Assembly: GCA_001796785.1 (NCBI GenBank)
Contig: MGNL01000055.1
Span: 1-5,463 of the forward strand
Direction: 5' to 3'
Length of the DNA: 5,463 nt
Source of the DNA: Chloroflexi bacterium RBG_16_51_16
GTDB lineage: Bacteria > Chloroflexota > Anaerolineae > Anaerolineales > Villigracilaceae
The translations under genes were made by a program, and so were the position numbers. Under the pieces are notes generated by a model. It did no database searches, was not told where the DNA came from, and saw only the letters and a program-made list of their open reading frames with translations. Positions 1-4,930 of this stretch are shown piece after piece; the first letter of the stretch is position 1; each line of letters starts with the position of its first letter.

Positions 1-585
1 AAAACTATAAGACAACTTGAAAGCGTAACATATCGATCGAACGGTGGAAGCGATGGTTGGATACTTGAGAACAGCGAAGATGGAAACGCAGGAGGCACAC
101 TTAACCTCGATGCGGCGACTTTCTCTTTAGGGGATGATCAACTCGACCGACAATTCCGAGGCATATTGAGTTTCCCGACAGCCTACCTGCCGGATAATGC
201 GATCATCTATTCAGCCATCCTGTCCATCACCAGGCAAGGTTTGGCAGGGACAGATCCATTCACAACCCACGGGAACATAAGCATAGAGATCAAATCTGGA
301 GGATTCAGTTCGGGTCCTGTCCAGGCAGCAGATTTTCAAGCCAGCGCGAACATGGATAACGCCGGAATCATTCAAAGCAATCCTGTTGATCTGGTTTACT
401 GGGTGTTATTGGAACCGACGTCGTACGGATTCATAAGCAGGACCAGTGCAACTCATTTCCGGTTGCAATTTGAGCTGGATGATAACGACGATCTGAGTGC
501 GGATTACCTAAAGTTCTACAGCGGAGATTACGAAGACCGGCTGGCAGCCAGACCGCGATTGACAATCGAATATTACGTTCCGTAA
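1..585 (+). CDS. C-terminal part of a probable secreted protein with a DNRLRE/CBM96-like domain (5' end outside window)
   Basis: The frame is open from the first base to the TAA at 583-585, giving 194 codons with no stop, so this is the tail of a longer gene; an internal TTG at 166 is not a credible start. The visible protein is beta-rich and polar, with few lysines and no transmembrane segment. It contains a block GWILENSEDGNAGG (about residues 19-32), then GDDQLDRQFRGILSFPT (44-60), a DPFTTHG segment, and DDNDD followed by YLKFYSGDY near the end, closing on RPRLTIEYYVP. This pattern matches my memory of DNRLRE-domain (CBM96-like) proteins, which are extracellular beta-sandwich modules often found at the ends of large surface or secreted proteins and proposed to bind carbohydrate. 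The missing N-terminal part would define the real function, such as a glycosidase, peptidase or adhesin. Domain call is fairly confident; function is unknown. It converges on the dehydrogenase operon with a 67-base gap. Confidence 0.75.
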   Translation, partial: KTIRQLESVTYRSNGGSDGWILENSEDGNAGGTLNLDAATFSLGDDQLDRQFRGILSFPTAYLPDNAIIYSAILSITRQGLAGTDPFTTHGNISIEIKSGGFSSGPVQAADFQASANMDNAGIIQSNPVDLVYWVLLEPTSYGFISRTSATHFRLQFELDDNDDLSADYLKFYSGDYEDRLAARPRLTIEYYVP

Positions 586-652
586 GGATCAACGTATTAT
601 TTCCAGCGGTGGATTTGAACTAAATTTCGCGCCCCAGTGTAAAAACGAAGCG

Positions 653-1939
653 TTAAAGTAACAATCTCCAGGGCTGTTCGATAAATTTAGCCAGGGATTG
701 CATAAAGCGGGCCCCTTCAGCTCCATCGCTCACTCTGTGATCCACCGAAATGGTCGCCTTCATGCGCCATCCTACCTGCAGGCTGCCATCCTTGACAACG
801 GGTACTTCACGAGCTGAACCTACCGCCAATATACCCGCTTCGGGTGGATTAAGAATAGCGCTGAAATTCTCCACATCATACATGCCCAGGTTGCTGACCG
901 AAAAAGTGGATCCCTCGATATCTTCAGGCTTTACCTTTCCTGCGCGAGCCCGACCGACCATCTCCTGCAGCTCCGATGCGATCTGCCAGACGGGTTTTTG
1001 GTCGCTGTTCTGGCACACGACGGTCAACAGACCGTTCTCGACTGCCACGGCCACGCCGATATTAATGGAACCGTGACGGATGACCTGGTCACCTGCAAAC
1101 GAGGCGTTCAGATTTGGATATTCTCTCAAAGTCAGGGCTGCAGCCTTGACAATAAAATCATTTACCGAGATCTTGTCACCCTCCTCCAGTTCCTCGTTCA
1201 TTTGTTTGCGCTGAGTTAGCAGGGCTTCCATCCGATATTCATGAGTGACGTAAAAATGAGGCACGCTGACCTTGGATTCGGTCATACGGCGGGCGATGAT
1301 CTGACGCAATTTGGAAAGCTTAAGGGTTTCGTCCTGGCGGGCTTCGATCTGCTGAGCACCACGCCCGATGAAACTGGGAACGCCGGCTGCAGACCGGAGG
1401 CCTATGCCTCCGGCTAGTACAGCCTCGACATCCTTGCGGACGATGCGCCCACCCGGTCCACTTCCTTGAACACGGCCCAGGTCCAAATTTTTCTCGCTGG
1501 CCAACCGCTTTGCAACCGGCGAGGCTTTCACGGTTTCCGATCCTGCTGGAACCTGTTCTGCAGCGACTGCTGATTTTAGAACGAGCGCAGGTTCGGGTTG
1601 AATAACTTCGGGTTTTTTTGAAGGTGTGACGTCCTCTGACTTCGCGGCGGTTTTTTTCTTTTTTACAGAGGGTGGTATTGCCGGTTGTGTTATGGTTTCG
1701 TCTGGAGAACCGACAATGGCAATCGGAGAACCTATCGGAACAACCGAACCCGGACCGACGAGTAATTTCCGAACCGTGCCACTTGCAGATGATTCGACTT
1801 CAACCGTGGCTTTATCGGTTTCGATCTCTGCGAGCACATCGCCCTTATTGATTTGCTCGCCTTCATTTTTCACCCACCGAACCAGGGTGCCTTCCTGCAT
1901 ATCGAAGCCCAACTTGGGCATGGAGACGGTTTCAGCCAT
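653..1939 (-). CDS. pdhC: Dihydrolipoyl acetyltransferase, E2 of the pyruvate dehydrogenase complex
   Basis: E2 core enzyme: it carries the acyl group on a lipoyl arm and transfers it to CoA. From ATG 1939 the protein has 428 residues. An N-terminal lipoyl domain (about 1-78) carries the ETDKATVEV motif with the lipoylated lysine at K43. A Pro/Ala/Lys-rich flexible linker follows (about 79-135, with a KKKK run), then a peripheral-subunit-binding domain (about 138-176; SPVAKRLASE and GSGPGGRIVRKDV), a second short linker, and the catalytic acyltransferase domain (about 205-428). The active-site motif DHRVSDG has His401 and Asp405. There is one lipoyl domain. Start choice: the frame also has a GTG at 1942, but the ATG at 1939 has an AGGGAGGTG ribosome site 5 bases upstream, while the GTG would leave only 2 bases. 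The ATG overlaps the E1beta stop by one base (TGATG), so translation is probably coupled. Last gene of the operon. Substrate could instead be acetoin or branched-chain 2-oxoacids; E2 sequence alone does not settle it. Confidence 0.9.
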   Translation of the reverse strand: MAETVSMPKLGFDMQEGTLVRWVKNEGEQINKGDVLAEIETDKATVEVESSASGTVRKLLVGPGSVVPIGSPIAIVGSPDETITQPAIPPSVKKKKTAAKSEDVTPSKKPEVIQPEPALVLKSAVAAEQVPAGSETVKASPVAKRLASEKNLDLGRVQGSGPGGRIVRKDVEAVLAGGIGLRSAAGVPSFIGRGAQQIEARQDETLKLSKLRQIIARRMTESKVSVPHFYVTHEYRMEALLTQRKQMNEELEEGDKISVNDFIVKAAALTLREYPNLNASFAGDQVIRHGSINIGVAVAVENGLLTVVCQNSDQKPVWQIASELQEMVGRARAGKVKPEDIEGSTFSVSNLGMYDVENFSAILNPPEAGILAVGSAREVPVVKDGSLQVGWRMKATISVDHRVSDGAEGARFMQSLAKFIEQPWRLLL

Positions 1940-2910
1940 CACAGCACCTCCCTGACGGCTGCGATCACATCTTCAACCTGCGGTAAGGCCGCCTGCTCCA
2001 GGGTTCGATTATATGGAAGAGGAACCTCATCCTGAGCGACCCGCCTGACTGGCGCGTCTAAATAATCGAACGCTTCCTCATAGATCCGGCTGGCCACCTC
2101 CGCACCCACACCAAAAGACTTCCAGCCTTCCTCAACGATCACCGCCCGGTTCGTCTTCTTAAACGATTCAATCACGGGTTGCATATCCAGCGGTCTGAGC
2201 GTCCTAAGATCAACGATCTCAACGCGAATACCTTCCGAAGCGAGTTGCTCGGCAGCCTTCATGGAAAGTTCGAGGCCTTTGCAATATGTAACGATTGTGA
2301 CATCCGAGCCCTCGCGCTGGACCGTGGACTTACCGATCGGAAGGGTGTACTCCTCATCAGGCACATCGCCGCGCAGCTGGTACATGGCAGCATGCTCGAT
2401 GAACAAGACCGGGTCATTTGACCGAATGGCGGATTTGAGCAAACCCTTGGCATCGGCAGGAGTACCGGGCGAGACAACTTTCAGCCCGGGAAAGTGGGCG
2501 AAGATCACATCGGGTGTTTGGGAATGGGTCGCGCCAAGCTGACGCCCGCCTCCGCCTACCGCGCGAATGACCATGGGAATTGTGAACTGACCGCCAAACA
2601 TGTAGCGTAATTTGGCAGCCTCATTGACAATGTGTTCCATGGCAGAAAATGCAAAGTTGATCGTCATCAGCTCTGCGATCGGCCGCTGCCCAACCATGGC
2701 AGCTCCGATGGCAGAACCGATGATCACAGCCTCGGCAATGGGAGAGTCCTTAACCCGCCTGGCGCCAAAATGATCATAAAAACCCTTGGTGACGGCATAG
2801 GTTCCACCCCAGACACCGACCTCTTCACCCATGATAAAAACGGAGGGATCACGCTCCATTTCCTCCCAGATCGCTTTGGAAATCGCTTCCCGCATGGTTA
2901 TTTTCGACAT
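1939..2910 (-). CDS. pdhB: Pyruvate dehydrogenase E1 component, beta subunit
   Basis: Beta subunit of the alpha2beta2 thiamine-diphosphate E1 that decarboxylates pyruvate and reductively acylates the E2 lipoyl group. The protein is 323 residues, the normal length for the family (about 320-330). Visible family landmarks are MGEEVGVWGGTYAVTKG (27-43), DSPIAE with the predicted cofactor-contacting Glu60, the NFAFSAMEHIVNEAAKLRYMFGGQ stretch (85-108), VIRAVGGGGRQLGATHSQ with conserved His129, the PGTPADAKGLLKSAI segment, and a C-terminal transketolase-type domain with VDLRTLRPLD and VEEGWKSFGVGAEV. The start ATG at 2910 has only a weak AAAGAG site 9 bases upstream. It lies 86 bases after the E1alpha stop and overlaps the E2 start by one base. 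Paralogous acetoin (AcoB) or branched-chain (BkdB) E1beta subunits look similar. The pyruvate assignment comes from overall resemblance and gene order, so the class is certain and the substrate probable. Confidence 0.92.
   Translation of the reverse strand: MSKITMREAISKAIWEEMERDPSVFIMGEEVGVWGGTYAVTKGFYDHFGARRVKDSPIAEAVIIGSAIGAAMVGQRPIAELMTINFAFSAMEHIVNEAAKLRYMFGGQFTIPMVIRAVGGGGRQLGATHSQTPDVIFAHFPGLKVVSPGTPADAKGLLKSAIRSNDPVLFIEHAAMYQLRGDVPDEEYTLPIGKSTVQREGSDVTIVTYCKGLELSMKAAEQLASEGIRVEIVDLRTLRPLDMQPVIESFKKTNRAVIVEEGWKSFGVGAEVASRIYEEAFDYLDAPVRRVAQDEVPLPYNRTLEQAALPQVEDVIAAVREVL
1945..1953 (-). promoter_or_regulatory. Ribosome binding site deciding the pdhC start
   Basis: Read on the minus strand this is AGGGAGGTG, five bases before ATG 1939-1937 and inside the last codons of pdhB. 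Its spacing favours the ATG over the in-frame GTG at 1942. Confidence 0.75.
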
Positions 2911-2996
2911 AGCAATGTACTCTTTCTAAATCCAATTAAAACCAACATCATCAGGTAATATGGTTTATCAAATTTGAGCTCTTTGTGAACATAGGG
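2911..2996 (-). other. pdhA-pdhB intergenic spacer
   Basis: An AT-rich, noncoding 86-base gap between the E1alpha stop (TAG 2997-2999) and the E1beta ATG. It contains the 10-base palindrome TCAAATTTGA (2968-2977) and, near the pdhB start, the weak AAAGAG site (2920-2925). I see no convincing promoter or terminator, so co-transcription of the genes is still the default reading. Confidence 0.5.
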
Positions 2997-3956
2997 CTAA
3001 CTCTCCGCATAAATGTTCTTGAACAAATCATCCAATTCCGGCTCCGGGCTGCTCTCAGCAAACTCAACTGCTGCAGCCACCTCCTGGGTTACACGGGCTT
3101 CGATTTCATCCAAAGCTTTCTCTGAAGTGGTTTTTTTCGAGACGAGTTGTTTCCGAAAAATGCCAATCGGATCGTTTTCCTGCCACTGTTTGATCTCTTC
3201 CGGTTTGCGGTAGCGCTCCGGATCACCCATCGAATGACCGCGATATCGATATGTAACGGCTTCCAGCAGATAAGGGTGGGATTCAGTCCGGACTTTTTCA
3301 ATCGCATCGCAGGCGGCCTCATATACCTTCATCACATCCATCCCGTCTACGCGGCTATTCGGCATCCCATACCCCTCAGCTTTTTGACGGATCTCTGGGA
3401 CGGCGGAAGCGCGTTCAACCGACGTACCCATGCCGTATTTATTGTTCTCGCATACCCAAAGCACCTTCAGCTTCCAGACCTGGGCAAGGTTTAAAGCCTC
3501 ATGAAAGAATCCAATATTTGTAGCACCTTCACCAAACATGCAGATGGTCACGTTGTCATTGCCAGCATATTGATCCCCGAGGGCGAAACCGGCCGCGATC
3601 GGGAGGTGCGCGCCAACGATGGCATGCCCGCCCCAAAAATTCTTGCTAGCATCCGCCATGTGCATCGAACCACCCCTACCCTTCGAAACCCCAGTGGCTT
3701 TACCCAGCAGTTCGGCCATGACCTCGTTCGCAGGAAGTCCGCAATTGATCGCCACGCCGTGGTCTCGGTAAGCCGTAATCACCCGATCGTGCGGCTGACG
3801 GGCTGCGATCAAACCGGTCGATACGGCTTCCTGCCCGATATAAAGGTGAAGAAAACCACCAATCTTACCCTGCTGATAAAGTTCAGCGGCCTGCTCCTCG
3901 ATGCGGCGGATGAGGACCATTTGATGGTATAGATCGAGCTGTGCTTCCTTCTTCAT
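2997..3956 (-). CDS. pdhA: Pyruvate dehydrogenase E1 component, alpha subunit
   Basis: Alpha subunit of the heterotetrameric E1 that binds thiamine diphosphate and Mg. With the ATG at 3956 the protein is 319 residues, a usual length for the bacterial short form. Landmarks are RRIEEQAAELYQQGKIGGFLHLYIGQEAV (17-45), AYRDHG (62-67), GKATGVSKGRGGSMHMAD (85-102), the cofactor motif starting FGEGATNIGFFHE (141-153) and closing at ENNKYGMGT (170-178), and the active-site loop YRYRGHSMGDPERYR (236-250) with His241. The cofactor motif has GEG rather than the commoner GDG. The frame stays open to a GTG at 3983 (328 residues), but ATG 3956 has GGAG six bases upstream, and the longer start sits inside a strong terminator-like hairpin, so the shorter form is preferred. 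First gene of the operon, followed by E1beta after 86 bases. Acetoin dehydrogenase AcoA is the main alternative. Confidence 0.92.
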   Translation of the reverse strand: MKKEAQLDLYHQMVLIRRIEEQAAELYQQGKIGGFLHLYIGQEAVSTGLIAARQPHDRVITAYRDHGVAINCGLPANEVMAELLGKATGVSKGRGGSMHMADASKNFWGGHAIVGAHLPIAAGFALGDQYAGNDNVTICMFGEGATNIGFFHEALNLAQVWKLKVLWVCENNKYGMGTSVERASAVPEIRQKAEGYGMPNSRVDGMDVMKVYEAACDAIEKVRTESHPYLLEAVTYRYRGHSMGDPERYRKPEEIKQWQENDPIGIFRKQLVSKKTTSEKALDEIEARVTQEVAAAVEFAESSPEPELDDLFKNIYAES

Positions 3957-3962
3957 TGAGCG

Positions 3963-3966
3963 CTCC
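3963..3966 (-). promoter_or_regulatory. Ribosome binding site deciding the pdhA start
   Basis: GGAG on the minus strand lies six bases before ATG 3956-3954. The two longer in-frame alternatives, GTG 3983 and ATG 3968, lack a well-spaced site; the second of them overlaps this GGAG itself. Confidence 0.7.
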
Positions 3967-3972
3967 ATACAG

Positions 3973-4003
3973 AAAAACAACACCAGAGAGCTTCTGGCGT
4001 TGT
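3973..4003 (-). terminator. Terminator-like hairpin in the pdhA leader (possible attenuator)
   Basis: On the minus strand the arm ACAACGCCAGA (4003-3993) pairs with TCTGGTGTTGT (3987-3977) around the 5-base loop AGCTC. That is 11 pairs with a single G-U wobble. It is followed at once by a run of five T (3977-3973, the first of which can close the stem). The structure lies between the predicted pdhA promoter and the pdhA ribosome site, so it has the form of an intrinsic terminator placed in the 5' leader. Direct evidence is the pairing and the T-run; a regulatory role is inference. It could also be a leader-stabilising stem or a protein-binding inverted repeat. Confidence 0.6.
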
Positions 4004-4025
4004 GCTCGTCTCCTTCCGGAAAAAT

Positions 4026-4034
4026 ATTATAACA
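4026..4034 (-). promoter_or_regulatory. Extended -10 promoter of the pdhABC operon
   Basis: The minus strand reads TGTTATAAT, a perfect TATAAT hexamer (4031-4026) preceded by the TGn extension. The best -35 at 17 bases (TTTTAG) is poor, as is common for extended -10 promoters. The predicted transcript start is near 4019, giving a leader of about 63 bases before ATG 3956. Confidence 0.65.
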
Positions 4035-4112
4035 GAATGTAAATCGATCTAAAAATCCCCATTACCTGCCATGGTCGAGTCCAGGATTGGTGAAAGGTGG
4101 CACAGTCATCAT

Positions 4113-4126
4113 AGCGATTGATCGCT
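4113..4126. promoter_or_regulatory. Perfect 14-bp inverted repeat in the divergent promoter region (possible operator)
   Basis: AGCGAT-TG-ATCGCT has two 6-base arms around a 2-base centre. It lies 13 bases upstream of the -35 of the small membrane-protein gene and about 80 bases upstream of the pdhA -10. Size and position suit a dimeric regulator site, but there is one copy only and no named regulator fits. Confidence 0.3.
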
Positions 4127-4139
4127 CATTTTTCCAACA

Positions 4140-4168
4140 TTGAATTTCGAAATCAGGTATGTTATATT
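4140..4168 (+). promoter_or_regulatory. Sigma70-type promoter for the 56-residue membrane protein gene
   Basis: TTGAAT (4140-4145), a 17-base spacer, and TATATT (4163-4168) with a TGT extension directly before it (4160-4162). Predicted start is near 4175, giving a leader of about 35 bases to ATG 4211. This is the best-formed promoter in the window. Confidence 0.7.
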
Positions 4169-4210
4169 AATTACAATCTGCCAGAAATTAATTATCCAGG
4201 AGAGAATGCC

Positions 4211-4381
4211 ATGAAACTCACCCCTCCAAAAACAGTAACATGGTGGATAGCAGTGGTTCTCGGTGTACTCGGCTTCCTCGGTGCTCAGATGAGCATACCC
4301 ATGGTGTCAGGCAATGCATTTTGGTTCTTGTTTGCAGGATGGCTTCTTCTCGTTATCGCCACTCTGGTCAAGGATCTTTGA
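4211..4381 (+). CDS. Small two-helix membrane protein of unknown function (56 aa)
   Basis: I do not recognise a named family. The protein starts MKLTPPKTVTWW and has two hydrophobic segments, about residues 11-29 (WWIAVVLGVLGFLGAQMSI) and 37-53 (FWFLFAGWLLLVIATLV). They are separated by a short turn PMVSGNA, and the protein ends in KDL. The positive N-terminus (K2, K7) suggests both ends face the cytoplasm in a helical hairpin. No signal-peptidase site or catalytic motif is seen. The frame is open further upstream (to 4118), but ATG 4211 has AGGAG (4198-4202) eight bases before it, and the upstream extension would cross the promoter, so the short form is chosen. A strong promoter upstream and a strong terminator downstream make it a monocistronic unit, which supports a real gene. 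Possible roles include a small membrane subunit or a stress peptide; neither is shown by the sequence. Confidence 0.75.
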   Translation: MKLTPPKTVTWWIAVVLGVLGFLGAQMSIPMVSGNAFWFLFAGWLLLVIATLVKDL

Positions 4382-4402
4382 TCATTTAAAAGACTGGCAG
4401 AT

Positions 4403-4437
4403 AACTTCCCCGCACCATGTGCGGGGAAGTTTTTTTT
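4403..4437 (+). terminator. Intrinsic terminator after the small membrane protein gene
   Basis: A perfect 13-base-pair GC-rich stem, AACTTCCCCGCAC (4403-4415) with its complement (4419-4431), around the 3-base loop CAT. It is followed by an eight-T run (4430-4437). It starts 21 bases after the stop codon of the 56-residue gene and isolates it from the next gene. Confidence 0.95.
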
Positions 4438-4467
4438 ACAAGATAACGGTAGCTTTAGGATTCCGCC

Positions 4468-4476
4468 TGATATAAT
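4468..4476 (+). promoter_or_regulatory. Extended -10 promoter for the 94-residue gene
   Basis: TGATATAAT: a perfect TATAAT (4471-4476) with a TGn extension. No good -35 is found at 16-18 bases. Predicted start is near 4483, about 27 bases before ATG 4510. It sits just after the terminator of the preceding gene, so this gene is probably transcribed on its own. Confidence 0.6.
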
Positions 4477-4509
4477 CTAAAACCTTATCAATGTGAAGGA
4501 GAATCATCA

Positions 4510-4794
4510 ATGGTCTATGCACTCGTTAATATAAAAACTGGAGATTTTGAGAAGTGGAAAGCTGGATTTGAAGCAGCTGCCAGTCTGCGCCAGTCTTATG
4601 GTTCAAAGGGAGTACGCGCCTTTAGGAATGCCGACAAACCTGACGAAATACTGGTCCTTGGAGAATACGAAAGCATGGAAGAAGCCAGACAGATGTTTGC
4701 TTCTCAGGAATTCCGTGAGGCGGTAAAAAACGCAGGCCTAAGCTCACCTCCGACAGTTACTTTCCTGGATCAAGTCAGCCAATTGCCGAATTAA
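4510..4794 (+). CDS. Dimeric alpha/beta-barrel (ABM-like) small protein, 94 aa
   Basis: The predicted order is strand (VYALVNIK, 2-9), helix (DFEKWKAGFEAAASLRQSYG, 12-31), strand (GVRAFRNAD, 34-42), strand (EILVLGEYES, 46-55), helix (MEEARQMFASQEFREAVKNAG, 56-76) and strand (PTVTFLDQVSQL, 81-92). This beta-alpha-beta-beta-alpha-beta ferredoxin-like layout, with the FEKWKAGFE and RNADKPDEILVLGEYES pattern, is that of the dimeric alpha/beta-barrel superfamily (antibiotic biosynthesis monooxygenase, EthD and related small proteins). Members with this form are often annotated as cyclase or monooxygenase, but most have no known substrate, so no reaction is assigned. The protein is soluble and complete. 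The start has AAGGAG (4496-4501) eight bases upstream. It is convergent with ppdK, and nothing nearby suggests a biosynthetic cluster. Confidence 0.8.
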   Translation: MVYALVNIKTGDFEKWKAGFEAAASLRQSYGSKGVRAFRNADKPDEILVLGEYESMEEARQMFASQEFREAVKNAGLSSPPTVTFLDQVSQLPN

Positions 4795-4866
4795 TCCCTG
4801 TCAGTGAGGCAAACTTAAGAAAATCCGTTAACTGCCGCTGCTTAAGCGCGTTTCAAAGGTAACCTT

Positions 4867-4900
4867 GAAAAGAGCCCCTCCATTATTGGAGGGGCTCTTC
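4867..4900. terminator. Shared terminator between convergent genes (94-aa gene and ppdK)
   Basis: A 12-base-pair perfect stem AAGAGCCCCTCC (4870-4881) with GGAGGGGCTCTT (4888-4899) around ATTATT. On the minus strand it is followed by a TTTTC run, a fair tail for terminating ppdK. On the plus strand the T-run is short and broken (TTCT), so termination of the 94-residue gene may be weaker. It lies about 75 bases after the plus-strand stop and about 30 bases after the ppdK stop. Confidence 0.8.
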
Positions 4901-4930
4901 TAAAATGAATAACCAGCAAGGCCTTTAAGC

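Noticed and set aside
645..655. Short hairpin AACG-CTT-CGTT followed by T5 on the minus strand right at the pdhC stop, considered as the operon terminator
   Set aside because: Only four base pairs, too weak to call; the real terminator may lie inside or beyond the left gene.
750..1076. Plus-strand open frames opposite the dehydrogenase genes (also around 1626-1955, 2179-2542, 2632-2958 and 3501-3932)
   Set aside because: They lie antisense to strongly conserved enzyme genes, lack ribosome sites and resemble no family; they are by-products of codon bias.
3957..3983. N-terminal extension of E1alpha from GTG 3983 or ATG 3968
   Set aside because: ATG 3956 has a well-spaced GGAG; the extension (MLFFCMERS) is not family-like, and the GTG is inside the leader hairpin.
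4062..4112. A 16-codon minus-strand ORF (MMTVPP...) upstream of the pdhA promoter, considered as a leader peptide
   Set aside because: It has no ribosome site and lies upstream of the predicted promoter, so it would not be in the pdhA leader transcript.
4118..4210. Upstream extension of the 56-residue protein to 4118
   Set aside because: It would translate through the promoter; the added residues are not hydrophobic or conserved-looking, and ATG 4211 has a good ribosome site.
4838..4850. GCTTAAGC palindrome downstream of the 94-residue gene
   Set aside because: An 8-base palindrome is expected by chance and has no T-run or partner copy.
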